Shown: positions 1 through 9,362, counted from the first letter of the stretch. The stretch: DNA of 36,539 nucleotides from Catenovulum agarivorans YM01 (GCF_000281085.1 NZ_JH767526.1:103539-140077), one strand, 5' to 3'. Notes: generated by a model not told the origin, from the sequence alone. Program-made: numbers and translations.

Positions 1-35
1 TCCAGCTGATTATCGCTATTTATATTGATTTAGCT

Positions 36-374
<339 letters not shown>

Positions 375-596
375 TTAATTATCCCAATTGTTATTGTGTG
401 ATTTTGTATTGGTTTTTCACTAAATTGGGGCGAAGGATAGCAGAAAAAGCACCTTTGTGGATCAAATGTAATAAAAAATTACCATCTGTAAACTGTTTTG
501 GGGCAAGTAGAAATGCTAGTGCTCAAGATTGCATTTTAATGGGGCGTGTTCAGCATAAGGCTATAAAATTGAACGAATGTCAGTTTTTTCAAGTCT

Positions 597-624
597 TGCA
601 TCTTCAAGTAGCTTGGGTATATAT
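597..624. repeat. Dispersed palindromic repeat, copy 1
   Basis: The stretch TCTTCAAGTAGCTTGGGTAT has a palindromic core (CAAGTAGCTTG) followed by an ATATAT tail. A related element with the same CTTGGGTATATA arm lies at 21366-21393, just upstream of kdsA. The 321-base gap that holds it (375-695) separates divergent glnB and acs and shows no convincing gene. It must contain both promoters, but I could not fix their boxes. Confidence 0.55.
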
Positions 625-695
625 TGGTTGATTATTAAATAAAATGTAAAACAAGTGCTACTAAAGTATAAATAAATTATAAATACGGAGTTGAT

Positions 696-2639
696 ATGGA
701 CCAAAGTTACTTCCCAGTTTCGGAAAATTTAGCAGAAAACTGTCATATAGATAACCACAAGTATTTAGCTATGTACCAAGAATCAGTCGATAACCCTGAT
801 GCATTTTGGGCGCAGCAAGGTAAAAGGTTAGATTGGATAACCCCTTTTACCAAAGTTAAAAACACCAGTTATGCCCCTGGTAATGTGTCGATTAAATGGT
901 TTGAAGACGGCCAGTTAAATGCTTGTTATAACTGTGTTGATCGTCATTTACCTGAAAAAGCCAACGATATAGCGTTAATTTTTGAAGGGGATGACCCATC
1001 TCAAAGCCACAATGTGACTTTTCAGCAGCTTCACGACAATGTTGCGCGTCTTGCAAACGGCTTAAAATCTTTAGGCGTTGCCAAAGGTGACAGCGTTGCC
1101 ATTTATATGCCAATGGTCTGTGAAGCTGTATATGCTATGCTGGCTTGTGCCCGTATTGGCGCGGTTCATTCGGTTATCTTCGGTGGTTTTTCGCCGAATG
1201 CAATAGCTGATCGTATTGTAAATTGTAACGCCAAAGTAATCATTACCGCTGACGAAGGTCGACGCGGTGGCAAAACCGTACCGTTAAAAGCTAATGTTGA
1301 TGAAGCATTACGCCGAAAAGATGTTTCCACTATTACTAACTGTATTGTCTTTAAAAACACGGGTGCAGATGTTGCCTTTAATCAAACAGTAGATGTGTCT
1401 GCAGAAGAGTTAATGGCATCTGTGCCTGCGAATTGCCCACCAGAAGTTATGGATGCGGAAGATCCATTATTTATTTTGTATACATCTGGTTCAACCGGCC
1501 AACCTAAAGGTGTATTACATACAACTGGCGGCTATTTAGTATATGCCTCTATGACGCACCAGTATATTTTTGACTACCAGCCTGGTGATATTTATTGGTG
1601 TGCGGCGGACGTTGGGTGGATCACAGGTCATAGTTATGTTGTCTACGGGCCACTGGCAAATGGAGCAACTCAAGTAATTTTCGAAGGTGTACCGACATAT
1701 CCTTCTTCTTCAGGCATTGGTGATGTGGTGGATAAACATCAAGTCAATATCTTGTACACAGCCCCGACTGCGATCCGAGCATTGATGGCCAAAGGTGATG
1801 AAGCTTATGCAACAAACAAGCGTTCGAGTTTACGTATATTAGGTAGTGTCGGTGAGCCGATAAACCCAGAAGCTTGGGCTTGGTATTATGAAAATATTGG
1901 CAATAGCCAATGTCCAATTATGGATACTTGGTGGCAAACTGAAACGGGTGGAGTGATGATTACGCCATTACCTGGTGCTACTGGGTTAAAACCAGGCTCT
2001 GCCACGCGACCATTTTTTGGTGTAAAACCAGCTTTAGTTGATGCCGATGGCGTCATTTTAGATGGTGCCGTCAGTGGCAACTTAGTTATTTTAGATTCTT
2101 GGCCTGGACAAGCGCGCACCATTTATGGTGATCATGAACGTTTTGAACAAACCTATTTTAGTGCCTATAAGAATATGTACTTCACTGGCGATGGTGCTCG
2201 CAGAGATGAAGATGGTTATTACTGGATAACAGGGCGAGTAGATGACGTGTTAAATGTTTCAGGCCATCGTTTGGGCACAGCCGAAATAGAGAGTGCTTTG
2301 GTTGCACATCCTAGCGTTGCTGAAGCTGCTGTAGTGGGTTTCCCGCACGATATTAAAGGTCAAGCTATATATGCCTATGTAACACCTGTAGAAGGCACAG
2401 CATTATCAGATGAACTAACTAAGGAATTACGCAATTGGGTTCGAACAGATTTAAGCCCGATAGCCACGCCTGATTTGATTCATTGGACTGCTGGATTACC
2501 GAAAACACGCTCAGGTAAAATAATGCGTCGTATTCTACGTAAAATTGCCACTAATGAGTATGAGCAATTAGGTGATACTTCAACTTTGGCTGATCCGAGC
2601 GTTGTAGATGATTTGATTGCGAATAGATTAAATAAGTAA
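696..2639 (+). CDS. acs: Acetyl-CoA synthetase (acetate-CoA ligase, AMP-forming)
   Basis: Activates acetate to acetyl-CoA through acetyl-AMP in the cytoplasm. It has 647 residues, close to the usual ~650. The ANL-family phosphate loop [11 protein letters not shown] is at 262-272 and TWWQTETGG at 411-419. [13 protein letters not shown] is at 513-525. The C-terminal PKTRSGK carries the catalytic lysine Lys608, the residue regulated by acetylation in this family. The N-terminal half contains the ACAS-type stretch [15 protein letters not shown]. The ATG at 696 follows CGGAG at 686-690. It is monocistronic, divergent from glnB, and followed by a hairpin terminator. Confidence 0.97.
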   Translation: MDQSYFPVSENLAENCHIDNHKYLAMYQESVDNPDAFWAQQGKRLDWITPFTKVKNTSYAPGNVSIKWFEDGQLNACYNCVDRHLPEKANDIALIFEGDDPSQSHNVTFQQLHDNVARLANGLKSLGVAKGDSVAIYMPMVCEAVYAMLACARIGAVHSVIFGGFSPNAIADRIVNCNAKVIITADEGRRGGKTVPLKANVDEALRRKDVSTITNCIVFKNTGADVAFNQTVDVSAEELMASVPANCPPEVMDAEDPLFILYTSGSTGQPKGVLHTTGGYLVYASMTHQYIFDYQPGDIYWCAADVGWITGHSYVVYGPLANGATQVIFEGVPTYPSSSGIGDVVDKHQVNILYTAPTAIRALMAKGDEAYATNKRSSLRILGSVGEPINPEAWAWYYENIGNSQCPIMDTWWQTETGGVMITPLPGATGLKPGSATRPFFGVKPALVDADGVILDGAVSGNLVILDSWPGQARTIYGDHERFEQTYFSAYKNMYFTGDGARRDEDGYYWITGRVDDVLNVSGHRLGTAEIESALVAHPSVAEAAVVGFPHDIKGQAIYAYVTPVEGTALSDELTKELRNWVRTDLSPIATPDLIHWTAGLPKTRSGKIMRRILRKIATNEYEQLGDTSTLADPSVVDDLIANRLNK

Positions 2640-2670
2640 TAATCGATACGTCAGTATATTTAATCAACAG

Positions 2671-2702
2671 CAAAGCCAGACCTAGTTGTTTGGCTTTTTT
2701 TT
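2671..2702. terminator. Rho-independent terminator after acs
   Basis: A stem of AAAGCCA (2672-2678) and TGGCTTT (2691-2697) around a 12-base loop is followed by a run of T. It lies between the acs stop and the stop of the convergent gene at 2704. The A-rich side could serve the minus-strand gene too. Confidence 0.8.
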
Positions 2703-2703
2703 G

Positions 2704-3369
2704 CTATTTGCGGTTGAGTGCAGCCAACATTAACACCCAAAAACACAAAACTAGATTAAACAAAGGAATTTGTAACTCAGCTGGCATGGTATAGATAATA
2801 GATACAGCAGGGATCCACACCAGCCAATTAGAAACTATCACACTCGGCAAGGTTAACGAGAAAAAGTGTTTATCTGCAGCTTTAACCGTTTGGTTAAAAC
2901 TAAAATTGTTTTCTAACCACAAATAACACAGAGTTATACTAGGCGCTGCCCACAGCGCACTATAGATAAACTGATCCATTGCGGTTTTTTTCACTATAGT
3001 TGCAACTGTATTGTCATAACCGAACCAATAACCTTGCAATTGATAAAACAGATCTACCTCAACCCCTTTGATACCCCAAAATATTAAATAGAAGCAGAGT
3101 AGTTTAATGACAGACTGTTTAGGCAAGGCTTTGGTTAGGTGCAGATAAATAAATGGGATTAAGCCACCAAATAGGGCTGTCGCAATAAAAGTATAGCGCC
3201 AGCCATGTGCAAGTTTTAACTCGGCAATTGCGTTGAAGCTGGTTTGGCTTGCAGGCAGATAAAAATAGACGAGTACGATAGACAGGGCAAACACTTGTAA
3301 AACAAACCCTGGTAGTAAATTCTTTAACAGTGCTTGTTTGATTGTATTGAATAGATAGTTTGTTTTCAT
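2704..3369 (-). CDS. Polytopic membrane protein resembling Mpv17/PMP22
   Basis: A 221-residue hydrophobic protein with about five membrane segments and no signal peptide. Its C-terminal half follows the Mpv17/PMP22 pattern: a DQ pair (MDQFIYSALWAAP), then a ~35-residue spacer, then NWLVWIPAVSIIYTMP, LQIPLFNLV and a final FW. The family signature as I know it is nW-x-vWP-x-x-Q-x-x-nF-x-x-vP ... fW. The GWRYTF...GGLIPFIY stretch could match the family's earlier R-x-x...GP-x-x-H-x-W region. In eukaryotes these are inner organelle-membrane proteins of debated function. The assignment is by eye and could be convergence among hydrophobic residues. No function is claimed. Confidence 0.6.
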   Translation of the reverse strand: MKTNYLFNTIKQALLKNLLPGFVLQVFALSIVLVYFYLPASQTSFNAIAELKLAHGWRYTFIATALFGGLIPFIYLHLTKALPKQSVIKLLCFYLIFWGIKGVEVDLFYQLQGYWFGYDNTVATIVKKTAMDQFIYSALWAAPSITLCYLWLENNFSFNQTVKAADKHFFSLTLPSVIVSNWLVWIPAVSIIYTMPAELQIPLFNLVLCFWVLMLAALNRK

Positions 3370-3582
3370 TAATTAAACATTGACCTACATTAAGCAGAGC
3401 AATAGTTTAAGTTTGTGCGATTAAAAGGCAAGTCTAGTATGTGCTTATCTGAATTCGAAATTTAGCTAGTATTAAATTGTTTGTTTATTAAACGAAATCT
3501 TGTGCTTTGCCTGCTTATTAAACAAAAACTGTTCAAAACTTGATGGTTCGATAAAAAAACTGAAATTATTGTAGAAAAAGGT

Positions 3583-3610
3583 TTGACAATATTTTGAGAA
3601 TCATTATTAT
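3583..3610 (+). promoter_or_regulatory. Sigma-70 promoter of the tRNA-Ser/Arg cluster
   Basis: A TTGACA -35 box (3583-3588), a 16-base spacer and a TATTAT -10 box (3605-3610) lie 15 bases before tRNA-Ser. A GC-rich discriminator GCGCCCC follows directly, which is typical of stable-RNA promoters under stringent control. The 256-base gap upstream (3370-3625) holds nothing else I recognise. Confidence 0.8.
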
Positions 3611-3625
3611 GCGCCCCACGAAAAC

Positions 3626-3718
3626 GGTGAGATGGCCGAGAGGCCGAAGGCGCTCCCCTGCTAAGGGAGTATAGGGTTTGTAGCCCTATCGAGGGTTCGA
3701 ATCCCTCTCTCACCGCCA
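3626..3718 (+). tRNA. tRNA-Ser(GCT)
   Basis: A 93-base class II tRNA with an extra arm. The acceptor GGTGAGA pairs with TCTCACC, the anticodon loop CTGCTAA sits between CTCCC and GGGAG, and the long variable arm (TAGGGTTTGTAGCCCTA) is followed by a TTCGAAT T-loop. CCA is encoded. It reads AGC/AGT codons. Confidence 0.97.
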
Positions 3719-3738
3719 TTTCGTAACTTTGAAAATGC

Positions 3739-3815
3739 GCGCGTGTAGCTCAGCTGGATAGAGTACCTGGCTACGAACCAGATGGTCGGAGGTTCGAATC
3801 CTTCCACGCGCGCCA
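3739..3815 (+). tRNA. tRNA-Arg(ACG), copy 1
   Basis: A 77-base tRNA. The acceptor GCGCGTG pairs with CACGCGC and the anticodon loop is CTACGAA. The T-arm is GGAGG-TTCGAAT-CCTTC and CCA is encoded. A34 is expected to be converted to inosine by TadA so that it reads CGU/CGC/CGA. It is cotranscribed with tRNA-Ser. Confidence 0.97.
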
Positions 3816-3842
3816 CTTTTCAAATTGTGTTTCTTACGATAT

Positions 3843-3919
3843 GCGCGTGTAGCTCAGCTGGATAGAGTACCTGGCTACGAACCAGATGGTCGGAGGTTCG
3901 AATCCTTCCACGCGCGCCA
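3843..3919 (+). tRNA. tRNA-Arg(ACG), copy 2
   Basis: Identical in sequence to the copy at 3739-3815 and 27 bases downstream of it. This is a recent or gene-converted tandem duplication within one transcription unit. Confidence 0.97.
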
Positions 3920-3978
3920 CTTCTCATGTTTCTTCATCCGGTTGATGTCATTAAATGAGCAGTGTTGAATAGATTGTG

Positions 3979-4028
3979 AAGGTGATAAAGTCTCTTTATA
4001 CACCTTAGAACTGGATTTTAGTCAGTTC
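3979..4028. other. Two adjacent stem-loops after the tRNA cluster
   Basis: Hairpin 1 has stem AAGGTG-ATAAAG (3979-3990) pairing with CTTTAT and CACCTT (3994-4006), with a TCT loop and one bulged A. Hairpin 2 has GAACTG (4008-4013) pairing with CAGTTC (4023-4028). They may end or process the tRNA transcript, although no T-run follows. They open the 427-base gap 3920-4346, whose other contents are the oad leader and a TATACT box at 4189-4194 with no clear -35. Confidence 0.45.
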
Positions 4029-4253
4029 CAATTAAAAAACGCTGAATTTGTTTACAACCGAATCTGATATATTCCCAAACAAATTTAGCTCTGTACAAAA
4101 TTTAACTTGTTGGCGATTGGCTTTTGTATGCCTAATTGCTGGGCTTTAAGCGGAAAATAAACAAAAAGTACTAAAAAAGTGGCTAAGTTATACTACTTTC
4201 AATTAAAATGGCTGTAAAAGCTGTGCTTTTTGTTTATTTTCTTAACTTTAAAC

Positions 4254-4321
4254 AACCCATTTGACCAGGTGAAATTTTCCAGCTGGTTGAAAATTGTGCG
4301 GTAACTCGTTACCGTTGGGTT
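4254..4321 (+). promoter_or_regulatory. Possible three-way-junction RNA leader of oadGAB
   Basis: Three helices nest together just before oadG. P1 is AACCCA (4254-4259) with TGGGTT (4316-4321). P2 is TTGACCAG (4261-4268) with CTGGTTGA (4283-4290), including two G-U pairs. P3 is CGGTAA (4299-4304) with TTACCG (4309-4314) closed by a CTCG tetraloop. A further hairpin, AAAAGC/GCTTTT with a TGT loop, lies at 4216-4230 followed by T-rich DNA. I cannot match it to a named riboswitch, so the regulatory role is inference from structure and position. Confidence 0.4.
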
Positions 4322-4346
4322 AACCTTAACTAACTTGAGACGATAT

Positions 4347-4610
4347 ATGGAAAACAATTTAAGCTCTGTATTGCTTGAAGCTGCAAACCTATTAGTTGTC
4401 GGCATGGGCGTAGTATTCGTATTTTTAGGGATTTTGATTTTTTTAATCAAACTAATGTCACACTTCTTTGCTGGAGAGATTCCAGCCCCTACCAAAGTGA
4501 ATGTTCCTAACCGACCTGCAGTAAAATCATCTGGTGCACACCAGGACAAAAAAGTGGTCGCAGCTATTTCAGCTGCTGTCCACCAGTATCGTCAAGACAA
4601 GAAACAGTAA
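4347..4610 (+). CDS. oadG: Oxaloacetate decarboxylase gamma subunit
   Basis: Small membrane-anchor subunit of the Na+-translocating oxaloacetate decarboxylase, joining the alpha and beta subunits. It has 87 residues, one N-terminal membrane helix (about residues 9-36, rich in V, G, F and L), and a charged tail ending [17 protein letters not shown], which matches the OadG pattern. I chose the ATG at 4347, with GAGA at 4337-4340 upstream. A TTG at 4335 would add four residues but overlaps the likely ribosome site. It is first in oadGAB, 14 bases before oadA. Confidence 0.9.
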   Translation: MENNLSSVLLEAANLLVVGMGVVFVFLGILIFLIKLMSHFFAGEIPAPTKVNVPNRPAVKSSGAHQDKKVVAAISAAVHQYRQDKKQ

Positions 4611-4624
4611 CCAGGAGAATCAAC

Positions 4625-6406
4625 ATGGCAAAACCACTTGCAATTACGGATGTGGTACTTAGAGATGCACACCAATCGCTATTGGCGACGCGTTTTCGTT
4701 TAGACGACATGCTGCCTATCGCTGAAAAGCTAGACAAATTAGGCTACTGGTCAATTGAGAGTTGGGGTGGTGCAACTTTCGATTCATGTATTCGTTATTT
4801 AGGTGAAGATCCATGGGATCGTATTCGCGAATTGAAAAAAGCGATGCCGAATACTAAACAACAAATGTTGTTACGTGGCCAGAATTTACTTGGTTACCGT
4901 CACTATGCTGACGATGTTGTTGAAAAATTTGTCGAAAGAGCACACACCAATGGTGTCGATGTTTTCCGTATCTTTGATGCAATGAATGATGTTCGCAACT
5001 TGCAAACTGCAGTTAAAGCTGCAATCCAAGTTGGAGCACACGCGCAAGGTACACTTTCTTATACTGTTAGCCCTGTTCATACTATGGACATGTGGATTGA
5101 TATGGCTCGTCAATTGGAAGATATGGGTGTTCACTCTATCTTTATCAAAGACATGGCTGGTCTATTAAAACCATATGTTGTTGAAGAGTTAGTGACCCGA
5201 TTAAAAGAAACAGTAAGTGTGCCAATTGCAATGCAATGTCATGCAACTACTGGTTTAAGCACTGCAACATATATGAAAGCAATTGATGCTGGCATAGATA
5301 TGTTAGATACCGCAGTTTCTTCAATGAGTATGACTTACGGTCACACTGCAACAGAAACAATTGTTTCTATTGTAGAAGGGACAGATCGTGATACAGGTAT
5401 AGATTTAGCTGCAATGGAAGAAGTTGCAACTTACTTCCGTGAAGTACGTAAGAAATATGCCAAGTTTGAAGGTGCACTTAAAGGTGTTGATGCACGTATT
5501 TTAACAGCGCAAGTACCTGGTGGCATGTTAACTAACATGGAAAACCAGTTAAAAGAGCAAGGTGCTGCTGACAAACTTGATGACGTATTAAAAGAAATTC
5601 CTAAAGTACGTGAAGACTTAGGTTTTATTCCACTTGTAACTCCAACTTCGCAAATTGTTGGTACGCAAGCTGTATTAAACGTGTTAACAGGTGAGCGTTA
5701 TAAGTCTATTACTAAAGAGACTGCTGGCGTGTTAAAAGGTGAATACGGTGCGACAGCTGCTCCAGTAAACAAAGAATTACTTGAGCGCGTGTTAGAAGGT
5801 GGTGAGCCAATTACTTGTCGTCCAGCTGATTTATTAGAGCCAGAGTTAGACAAATTAACTGCTGAATTAGATGGCCTAGCGAAAGAAAAATCTATCACTT
5901 TAGCGGATGAAAAAATTGATGACGTATTAACGTATGCGTTATTCCCACAAATCGGTTTGAAATTCTTAGAAAACCGCAACAACCCTGATGCATTCGAACC
6001 CGTGCCAACAGCTGAAGAAGCTACACCAGCAAAAGCTGCTCCAGCGGTATCACAATCTGGCCCAGCTTCGTATAGCGTACGTGTTGACGGTAAAGTATAT
6101 GAAGTTGATGTTGCGCCAAGTGGTGAAATTAAAGACATTAAGTCAGTAGGTGGCAGTGATGAGTCTGTACCTCAGTCTGCATCTGTTTCTGGCGCTGAAA
6201 CGTTAAATGCTCCATTGTCAGGTAACATTTTCAAAGTAAACGTAAATCCAGGTGATCATGTTGCTGCAGGTGACGTAGTTATCATTATGGAAGCGATGAA
6301 AATGGAAACTGAAATTCGCGCAGCGAAAGACGGTGAAGTTGTTTCTGTACATGTTAAAACGGGTGACTCAGTTCAATCTGGCGACCCAATGATTAGCCTT
6401 GCATAA
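4625..6406 (+). CDS. oadA: Oxaloacetate decarboxylase alpha subunit (biotin-dependent carboxyltransferase)
   Basis: Transfers CO2 from oxaloacetate to biotin in the cytoplasm, giving pyruvate. It has 593 residues, the usual length. Domains: carboxyltransferase TIM barrel (about 1-270, with [11 protein letters not shown] at 13-23), PYC/OADA conserved region (about 290-460), an Ala/Pro-rich linker, and a biotinyl domain (about 520-593) with EAMKMET and biotinyl-lysine Lys559. The lysine expected to be carbamylated lies in FIKDMAG (Lys175). An oddity: where related carboxyltransferases have an HxH metal pair, this protein reads Q204-C205-H206. AGGAGA precedes the ATG. Confidence 0.96.
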   Translation: MAKPLAITDVVLRDAHQSLLATRFRLDDMLPIAEKLDKLGYWSIESWGGATFDSCIRYLGEDPWDRIRELKKAMPNTKQQMLLRGQNLLGYRHYADDVVEKFVERAHTNGVDVFRIFDAMNDVRNLQTAVKAAIQVGAHAQGTLSYTVSPVHTMDMWIDMARQLEDMGVHSIFIKDMAGLLKPYVVEELVTRLKETVSVPIAMQCHATTGLSTATYMKAIDAGIDMLDTAVSSMSMTYGHTATETIVSIVEGTDRDTGIDLAAMEEVATYFREVRKKYAKFEGALKGVDARILTAQVPGGMLTNMENQLKEQGAADKLDDVLKEIPKVREDLGFIPLVTPTSQIVGTQAVLNVLTGERYKSITKETAGVLKGEYGATAAPVNKELLERVLEGGEPITCRPADLLEPELDKLTAELDGLAKEKSITLADEKIDDVLTYALFPQIGLKFLENRNNPDAFEPVPTAEEATPAKAAPAVSQSGPASYSVRVDGKVYEVDVAPSGEIKDIKSVGGSDESVPQSASVSGAETLNAPLSGNIFKVNVNPGDHVAAGDVVIIMEAMKMETEIRAAKDGEVVSVHVKTGDSVQSGDPMISLA

Positions 6407-6415
6407 GGAATACAG

Positions 6416-7549
6416 ATGGAAGGTTTAGCGACTCTTTGGGCTTCAACTGGTATTGCCAATTTCCATTGGCAACAGTTGATTATGATTGTTGTTGGCTTTG
6501 GTCTTTTGTACCTAGCTATTTCGAAAAAATTTGAGCCGTTACTATTATTACCAATTGGTTTTGGTGCGGTATTAACTAATATTCCAATTGCGGGTTTTAG
6601 TGATCCAGGTGGTGTATTGTACTACGTGTATAAAATAGGTATTGATACTGGTGTGTTCCCGTTATTGATATTTATGGGCGTTGGTGCAATGACAGACTTT
6701 GGTGCGCTAATTGCCAATCCGAAAATGTTGTTATTAGGTGCAGCAGCGCAAGCAGGTATCTTTGCAACTTTGTTTGGTGCAATTTTACTTAACTTGATCC
6801 CAGGTTTCGATTTCACTCTAGCGGATGCTTCTGCAATTGCGATTATCGGTGGTGCTGATGGCCCGACAGCTATCTTTTTAGCGTCACGGTTAGCGCCTGA
6901 TTTGTTAGGTGCAATCGCTGTAGCTGCATATTCATATATGGCATTAGTACCAATTATTCAGCCGCCAATTATGAAAGCTTTAACTAACAAAGAAGAACGT
7001 AAAATTGTTATGGAACAATTACGTCCAGTATCACAACGCGAAAAAATTATTTTCCCGTTAATGGTACTAACTATTGCTTTGTTATTGTTACCAGAAGCAA
7101 CGCCTTTAGTGGGTATGTTCTGTTTAGGTAACTTAATGCGTGAATGTGGCGTTGTCGATCGTTTGAGCAAAACTGCCCAGAACGAGTTGATTAATATAGT
7201 GACTATCTTCTTAGGTTTAGCTGTAGGTTCTAAACTATCAGCTGAAGCTTTTTTAACGGTAGAAACTTTAGGCATTCTTGCATTGGGTGCGGTCGCATTC
7301 GGTATTGGTACTGCAAGTGGCGTGTTAATGGCTAAATTAATGAGTAAACTGAGCGGTGGTAAGATTAATCCATTAATTGGTGCTGCTGGTGTATCAGCTG
7401 TTCCTATGGCTGCGCGTGTTGTAAACAAGGTAGGTTTAGAGTCTAATCCTCACAACTTCCTATTAATGCATGCTATGGGCCCTAACGTTGCTGGTGTACT
7501 TGGTTCAGCAGTCGCGGCTGGTATTTTATTAGCCCTAGTCGGTGGTTAA
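6416..7549 (+). CDS. oadB: Oxaloacetate decarboxylase beta subunit (Na+ pump)
   Basis: Integral membrane subunit that decarboxylates carboxybiotin and exports Na+. It has 377 residues, matching the shorter OadB form of Vibrio and Shewanella relatives rather than the ~430-residue Klebsiella form. GGADGP at 145-150 holds the Na+/H+-site aspartate Asp148 (Asp203 in Klebsiella, from memory). The second conserved region [18 protein letters not shown] is near residues 322-339. Nine or so hydrophobic segments are visible. AAGGAA overlaps the oadA stop region, giving a 9-base gap, so translation is probably coupled. Confidence 0.96.
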   Translation: MEGLATLWASTGIANFHWQQLIMIVVGFGLLYLAISKKFEPLLLLPIGFGAVLTNIPIAGFSDPGGVLYYVYKIGIDTGVFPLLIFMGVGAMTDFGALIANPKMLLLGAAAQAGIFATLFGAILLNLIPGFDFTLADASAIAIIGGADGPTAIFLASRLAPDLLGAIAVAAYSYMALVPIIQPPIMKALTNKEERKIVMEQLRPVSQREKIIFPLMVLTIALLLLPEATPLVGMFCLGNLMRECGVVDRLSKTAQNELINIVTIFLGLAVGSKLSAEAFLTVETLGILALGAVAFGIGTASGVLMAKLMSKLSGGKINPLIGAAGVSAVPMAARVVNKVGLESNPHNFLLMHAMGPNVAGVLGSAVAAGILLALVGG

Positions 7550-7579
7550 TCAACTAGCAATAGCTTGACACTATTTATG

Positions 7580-7606
7580 CAAAAACCCGCTTCGGCGGGT
7601 TTTTTG
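7580..7606 (+). terminator. Rho-independent terminator of oadGAB
   Basis: AAAACCCGC and GCGGGTTTT pair around a TTCG tetraloop, followed by T6. This is a strong textbook hairpin 30 bases after the oadB stop. Confidence 0.95.
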
Positions 7607-7665
7607 TTATCTGCATTAAATTTTAGTTGTTGGGCTCTGGGTTAAGTTTCTCTAGAATTAACCTA

Positions 7666-8649
7666 CTAGGCGTGATTATGGATAAACTGCAATGCGCGTT
7701 TTTCCATCCAATAATCTCCTTTGAATAATTTTGTGCCACTGACATAACCAACATGACCGCCTTTTCTACTCACTTCAACCGTTACCTTGTGCGATAAGTC
7801 ATTAGTTGTGGGAATACATTTTTCGGATAAAAAAGGATCGTCCTTAGCTTGCAGCACCAACAAAGGTCGTTCTACTTGTTTTAAAAATTGCATGCCAGCA
7901 GATTGCTGATAATAATCTTCAGCATTTTTAAAGCCATGTAATGGTGCTGTGATTAAGTCATCAAATTGCCAGAGGGTTTTGATCTTGCGATAACTATGTG
8001 CATCTATTCTGAGATATTTACTAATGTCAACTCTTTGCATTTTGCGCGCGATATTATCCATCATCATATCCAACAAGTATTTTTGGTAGATTCTTGATGT
8101 ACCTTTCATAATATATTGGCAGCTTGCAGACAAATTAAGCGGCGGGCAAATTGCAACACTGGCTTTAAAGGGATTATTCTGAAGTTGTTCACCCGCATAT
8201 TTGCATAAAACATTACCACCAAGCGAATAACCTATTGCAAACAATGGGCAATTTGGAAACTGAGCTTGCAGCCAATTGGCTACAAAAGCGACATCGCTGG
8301 TTTCTCCTGAATGGTAAGCTCTCGCAAGTCGGTTTGCGATGCCCCCGCACGAGCGAAAATGCAACAATACGCCAATATCACCTTTGGCGCGAATAGCATT
8401 GAGCATACCACGTGCATAAGTGCTCTTTATTGAACCTTCAAGGCCGTGTAACACTAGGACAATATTACGAGTGTCATCTTTATTTGGTAGCTGTGTCCAG
8501 TGCAGGTCTAAAAAGTCACTATCAGGTAACTCTATGCGCTCTTTAGTAGTTGGGCAGGGGAGTTTGCGTCTTTCAATTTTTTGCCAGATGGTTTGCATAT
8601 GCCTGTTAGTTAACCACCAGGCTGGTTTAAAATGACTTTCAATTATCAT
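7666..8649 (-). CDS. yheT: YheT-family alpha/beta hydrolase
   Basis: A 327-residue cytoplasmic hydrolase of the YheT/ABHD1-3 family. The N-terminal motif is FKPAWWLTNRHMQTIW (7-22), the oxyanion region is VLHGLEGS (67-73), and the nucleophile Ser142 sits in GYSLGGN. A candidate acid lies in AKDDPFLS and the catalytic His in KGGHVGY near the C-terminus. Substrates in bacteria are poorly defined; esterase activity is likely. It lies 5 bases after the yacL-like gene, so the two are probably cotranscribed. A weak hairpin GGTTAA/TTAACC (7640-7663) follows the stop. Confidence 0.9.
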   Translation of the reverse strand: MIIESHFKPAWWLTNRHMQTIWQKIERRKLPCPTTKERIELPDSDFLDLHWTQLPNKDDTRNIVLVLHGLEGSIKSTYARGMLNAIRAKGDIGVLLHFRSCGGIANRLARAYHSGETSDVAFVANWLQAQFPNCPLFAIGYSLGGNVLCKYAGEQLQNNPFKASVAICPPLNLSASCQYIMKGTSRIYQKYLLDMMMDNIARKMQRVDISKYLRIDAHSYRKIKTLWQFDDLITAPLHGFKNAEDYYQQSAGMQFLKQVERPLLVLQAKDDPFLSEKCIPTTNDLSHKVTVEVSRKGGHVGYVSGTKLFKGDYWMEKRALQFIHNHA

Positions 8650-8654
8650 CTGAC

Positions 8655-9071
8655 TTAGTCTTCACTGACAAATCTTAGCCAAGCTGTGAGAGCTTGTTTA
8701 AAATCAACTAAACCACAACCGCAAATAAGTGCATCTTCACTTAGCACTGGTACCTGTTGTTCGGCTTTATCCTCTTGCTCTTCATCCTCGTCCGAGTCAG
8801 AGCTTGTAGGGTATGCTTGTGCATTCAGCGGCTGGGCATTATCAATTAATTGAACTTCCAAACGTTCAAGTAAAAGTTGATGTGTTTTACCCTGAATAAC
8901 GTGCTGTTGGATTTCTTTTTTTTCCAAGCGTACAATAGTATTTAATACTTCGGCAATTTTGTGTTTATTTGTGGCAAACTCATCGGTAAACCAATAGCCA
9001 AAACTTTCTTGCTCGCTGGCAAATTCGGCGGTGTAGATGCCATTAGCATCTCGATAAAAATCGTACTCCAC
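8655..9071 (-). CDS. yacL: UPF0231 family protein YacL
   Basis: A 138-residue cytoplasmic protein of unknown function. The N-terminus MEYDFYRDANGIYTAEF...FGYWFTDE and the C-terminus CGLVDFKQALTAWLRFV follow E. coli YacL (MDYEFLRD...GHWFNEE / CGVEDFLQVVAAYRNFV). It is longer than the ~120-residue E. coli protein because of an acidic low-complexity insert (SDSDEDEEQEDKAEQQ, about 92-107). It is upstream of yheT on the same strand. Confidence 0.85.
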   Translation of the reverse strand: MEYDFYRDANGIYTAEFASEQESFGYWFTDEFATNKHKIAEVLNTIVRLEKKEIQQHVIQGKTHQLLLERLEVQLIDNAQPLNAQAYPTSSDSDEDEEQEDKAEQQVPVLSEDALICGCGLVDFKQALTAWLRFVSED

Positions 9072-9164
9072 GTAATTTCACCTCATTAATATTTCCGGAA
9101 GTGAAATTTACCACAACCAGAATATTATTGTCGCGAAATAACTTCTTTCAATAGGCTTTATGAC

Positions 9165-9296
9165 CTATTCGACTGGTGGTTTGGCATTTTTAATATTAGT
9201 GATAATCAGCCACACGTAATAGGTACACAGGCCAACAACCACAGTTAAACCTAGTAAAGAACCCCACACGATTGGATCACTCATTATATTGCTCAT
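9165..9296 (-). CDS. 43-residue single-pass membrane microprotein
   Basis: An open frame of 43 codons too short for most ORF finders. It starts MSNIMSDPIVWGSLLGL and has one membrane helix (about residues 11-32, rich in V, G, L and Y) and a short basic tail ending KNAKPPVE. A perfect GGAGG site lies 5 bases before the ATG at 9296, which is the main support that it is translated. It resembles the tiny DUF3149-type proteins of marine gammaproteobacteria in size and layout, but I am not sure of that family. A second ATG (Met5) would shorten it but is badly placed for the ribosome site. Confidence 0.65.
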   Translation of the reverse strand: MSNIMSDPIVWGSLLGLTVVVGLCTYYVWLIITNIKNAKPPVE

Positions 9297-9362
9297 AATA
9301 ACCTCCGACTCATTTCATGTTTTCAGTATAGGTAAGAGTCGAGAAGGGTTATTTGTTATAGA

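Noticed and set aside
398-631. 77-codon frame between glnB and acs
   Set aside because: It covers the dispersed palindrome, lacks a ribosome site and recognisable protein features, and its end is the translated repeat.
3462-3719. 85-codon minus-strand frame starting MAVREGFEPSI
   Set aside because: It is an antisense read of tRNA-Ser; the start of the peptide is the translated tRNA 3' end.
4199-4549. 116-codon minus-strand frame across the oad leader
   Set aside because: Antisense to oadG and the structured leader, no ribosome site, composition unlike a real protein.
7640-7663. Terminator for yheT (GGTTAA/TTAACC)
   Set aside because: Six base pairs with an 12-base loop and no T-run on the minus strand; too weak to list on its own.
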